Source of the DNA: Chloroflexota bacterium
GTDB lineage: Bacteria > Chloroflexota > Anaerolineae > B4-G1 > SLSP01
Assembly: GCA_009908585.1 (NCBI GenBank)
Contig: JAAAOZ010000473.1
Location: forward strand, 1 to 6,707
Direction of reading: 5' to 3'
DNA: 6,707 nt
The notes beneath the pieces are model-generated. The model worked only from the letters and a program-made list of their open reading frames with translations, was not told where the DNA came from and ran no database searches. Positions 6,187-6,707 of the stretch are shown here, piece after piece (positions within the stretch are counted from its first letter, which is position 1; each line of letters starts with the position of its first letter). The translations under genes were made by a program, and so were the position numbers.

Positions 6187-6196
6187 GGAGGTATCT

Positions 6197-6707
6197 GTGA
6201 AGCGCTGGGGAATTCTGTTAGCGTTAGGATTAGTATTGTTTTGGAGGATGCCGTTGAGCGCGCAGGTGGGCGTGGAAATCTCGCCGATGCAGTTGACCAT
6301 CGCCGGGATGCGTGGGCAGCGCGTCTCGCGCACATTGTTGGTGCGCTCTGCCGAAGACATCACCGGGCTGCGGGCCGTGGCGTTGGATTTGCAGGATACC
6401 GAGGGGGAGAAGGTGTTGCCCGCCGACGCGATTCGCGTGGCTCTGTCCGACGAGGAGATCGTGGCGCAATCCGCGCTCACCGTGCCCCTCACCTTCGATC
6501 TGACCTCAGCGCCCAGCGGGGAATTCGTCGGTGAACTGCTCTTCAGCTACGATGGGGGGAGCTTCTCCGTGCCGGTGACCGTCCACATCAAAGACCAGCC
6601 CTATCTAGCCTTTGCGATTTTGCTGGCCGGTGTGGCGCTTGGCGTGGGCGTCTCGCAGTATCGAGCGCAGGGTCGCCCGCGCGATGAGATTTTGGTCCGC
6701 CTGGGCC
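6197..6707 (+). CDS. Partial: secreted, membrane-anchored protein with beta-rich ectodomain (runs off the window)
   Basis: The first 170 codons of a longer gene are present; the 3' end lies outside the window. GTG 6197 has a strong GGGAGG (6186-6191) 5 nt upstream. The product begins with a classical signal peptide (basic KR, hydrophobic core ILLALGLVLFW, likely cleavage after LSA, residue 22). Next is an ectodomain of about 110 residues of alternating beta-type segments, ending in a pattern (APSGEFVGELLFSYDGG, 105-121, then VPVTVHIKD) typical of Ig-like or NEW3-like beta-sandwich domains. One membrane helix (about 136-154) and a basic segment start an intracellular part of unknown size. This topology could suit a surface sensor or anchor, but I do not recognise a family. 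It follows the kinase operon on the same strand after 213 bp and may be controlled by the leader elements there. Confidence 0.8.
   Translation, partial: MKRWGILLALGLVLFWRMPLSAQVGVEISPMQLTIAGMRGQRVSRTLLVRSAEDITGLRAVALDLQDTEGEKVLPADAIRVALSDEEIVAQSALTVPLTFDLTSAPSGEFVGELLFSYDGGSFSVPVTVHIKDQPYLAFAILLAGVALGVGVSQYRAQGRPRDEILVRLG

Larger units (their letters stand above)
6063..6192 (+). promoter_or_regulatory. Possible anti-Shine-Dalgarno switch in the leader of the gene at 6197
   Basis: ACCTCCCAA (6063-6071) is a perfect 9-nt complement of TTGGGAGGT (6184-6192), which contains the Shine-Dalgarno of the gene at 6197. The same upstream segment can instead pair with TTTGGGAG (6106-6113), which would leave the Shine-Dalgarno free. 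A second CTCCC (6097-6101) can pair with either GGGAG. Two anti-strands and two sense strands are the minimal parts of an alternative-pairing translational switch. This works only if transcripts begin upstream of 6063, for example by read-through from the kinases. Function is inference. Confidence 0.35.

Overview
The window reads as a chromosomal segment of a moderately GC-rich bacterium. My best guess is a member of the Chloroflexota (Anaerolineae/Caldilineae-like). The reasons are the kinase style (several GAF domains, each entered through an S-T-L-D-L-like motif, and a GGGPGLGL ATP-lid), frequent GTG starts, and 7-8 bp degenerate repeats in the intergenic DNA. This assignment is inference, not a search result.

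Layout. (i) 70-528, minus strand: a 152-aa helical protein of unknown function with one hydrophobic segment at its very C-terminus. (ii) 529-765: a 237-bp divergent intergenic region with two short-period repeat tracts, a small inverted repeat, a good sigma70-type promoter (TTGATT-17-TACAAT) and a possible operator over its -10. (iii) 766-1935: a PLP-dependent MalY/PatB-type C-S lyase or aminotransferase with its signature motifs intact. (iv) 2045-4621 and 4643-5983: two sensor histidine kinases 21 nt apart, almost certainly one operon. The first has six predicted membrane helices, two GAF domains, HisKA and HATPase_c. The second is a soluble GAF-HisKA-HATPase_c protein resembling the C-terminal half of the first. 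No receiver domain or response regulator lies in the window. (v) 5984-6196: a 213-bp intergenic region with two arrays of ~8-bp GAC-headed repeats around a set of nested inverted repeats. One arm is a perfect 9-nt complement of the Shine-Dalgarno region of the next gene. (vi) 6197-6707: the 5' part of a secreted/membrane-anchored protein (signal peptide, beta-rich ectodomain, one membrane helix) that runs off the window.

How they may work together. The two kinases probably sense related signals, one at the membrane and one in the cytosol, and feed a response regulator encoded elsewhere, or form a heteromer. The PatB-like enzyme has its own promoter and no evident functional link to the kinases, although no clear terminator separates them. 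The most interesting non-coding signals are the anti-Shine-Dalgarno/alternative-pairing arrangement before 6197 and the recurring 7-8 bp repeats in every intergenic region except the short 1936-2044 gap. No complete novel defence or metabolic system is visible. All coordinates of short sites were counted by hand.
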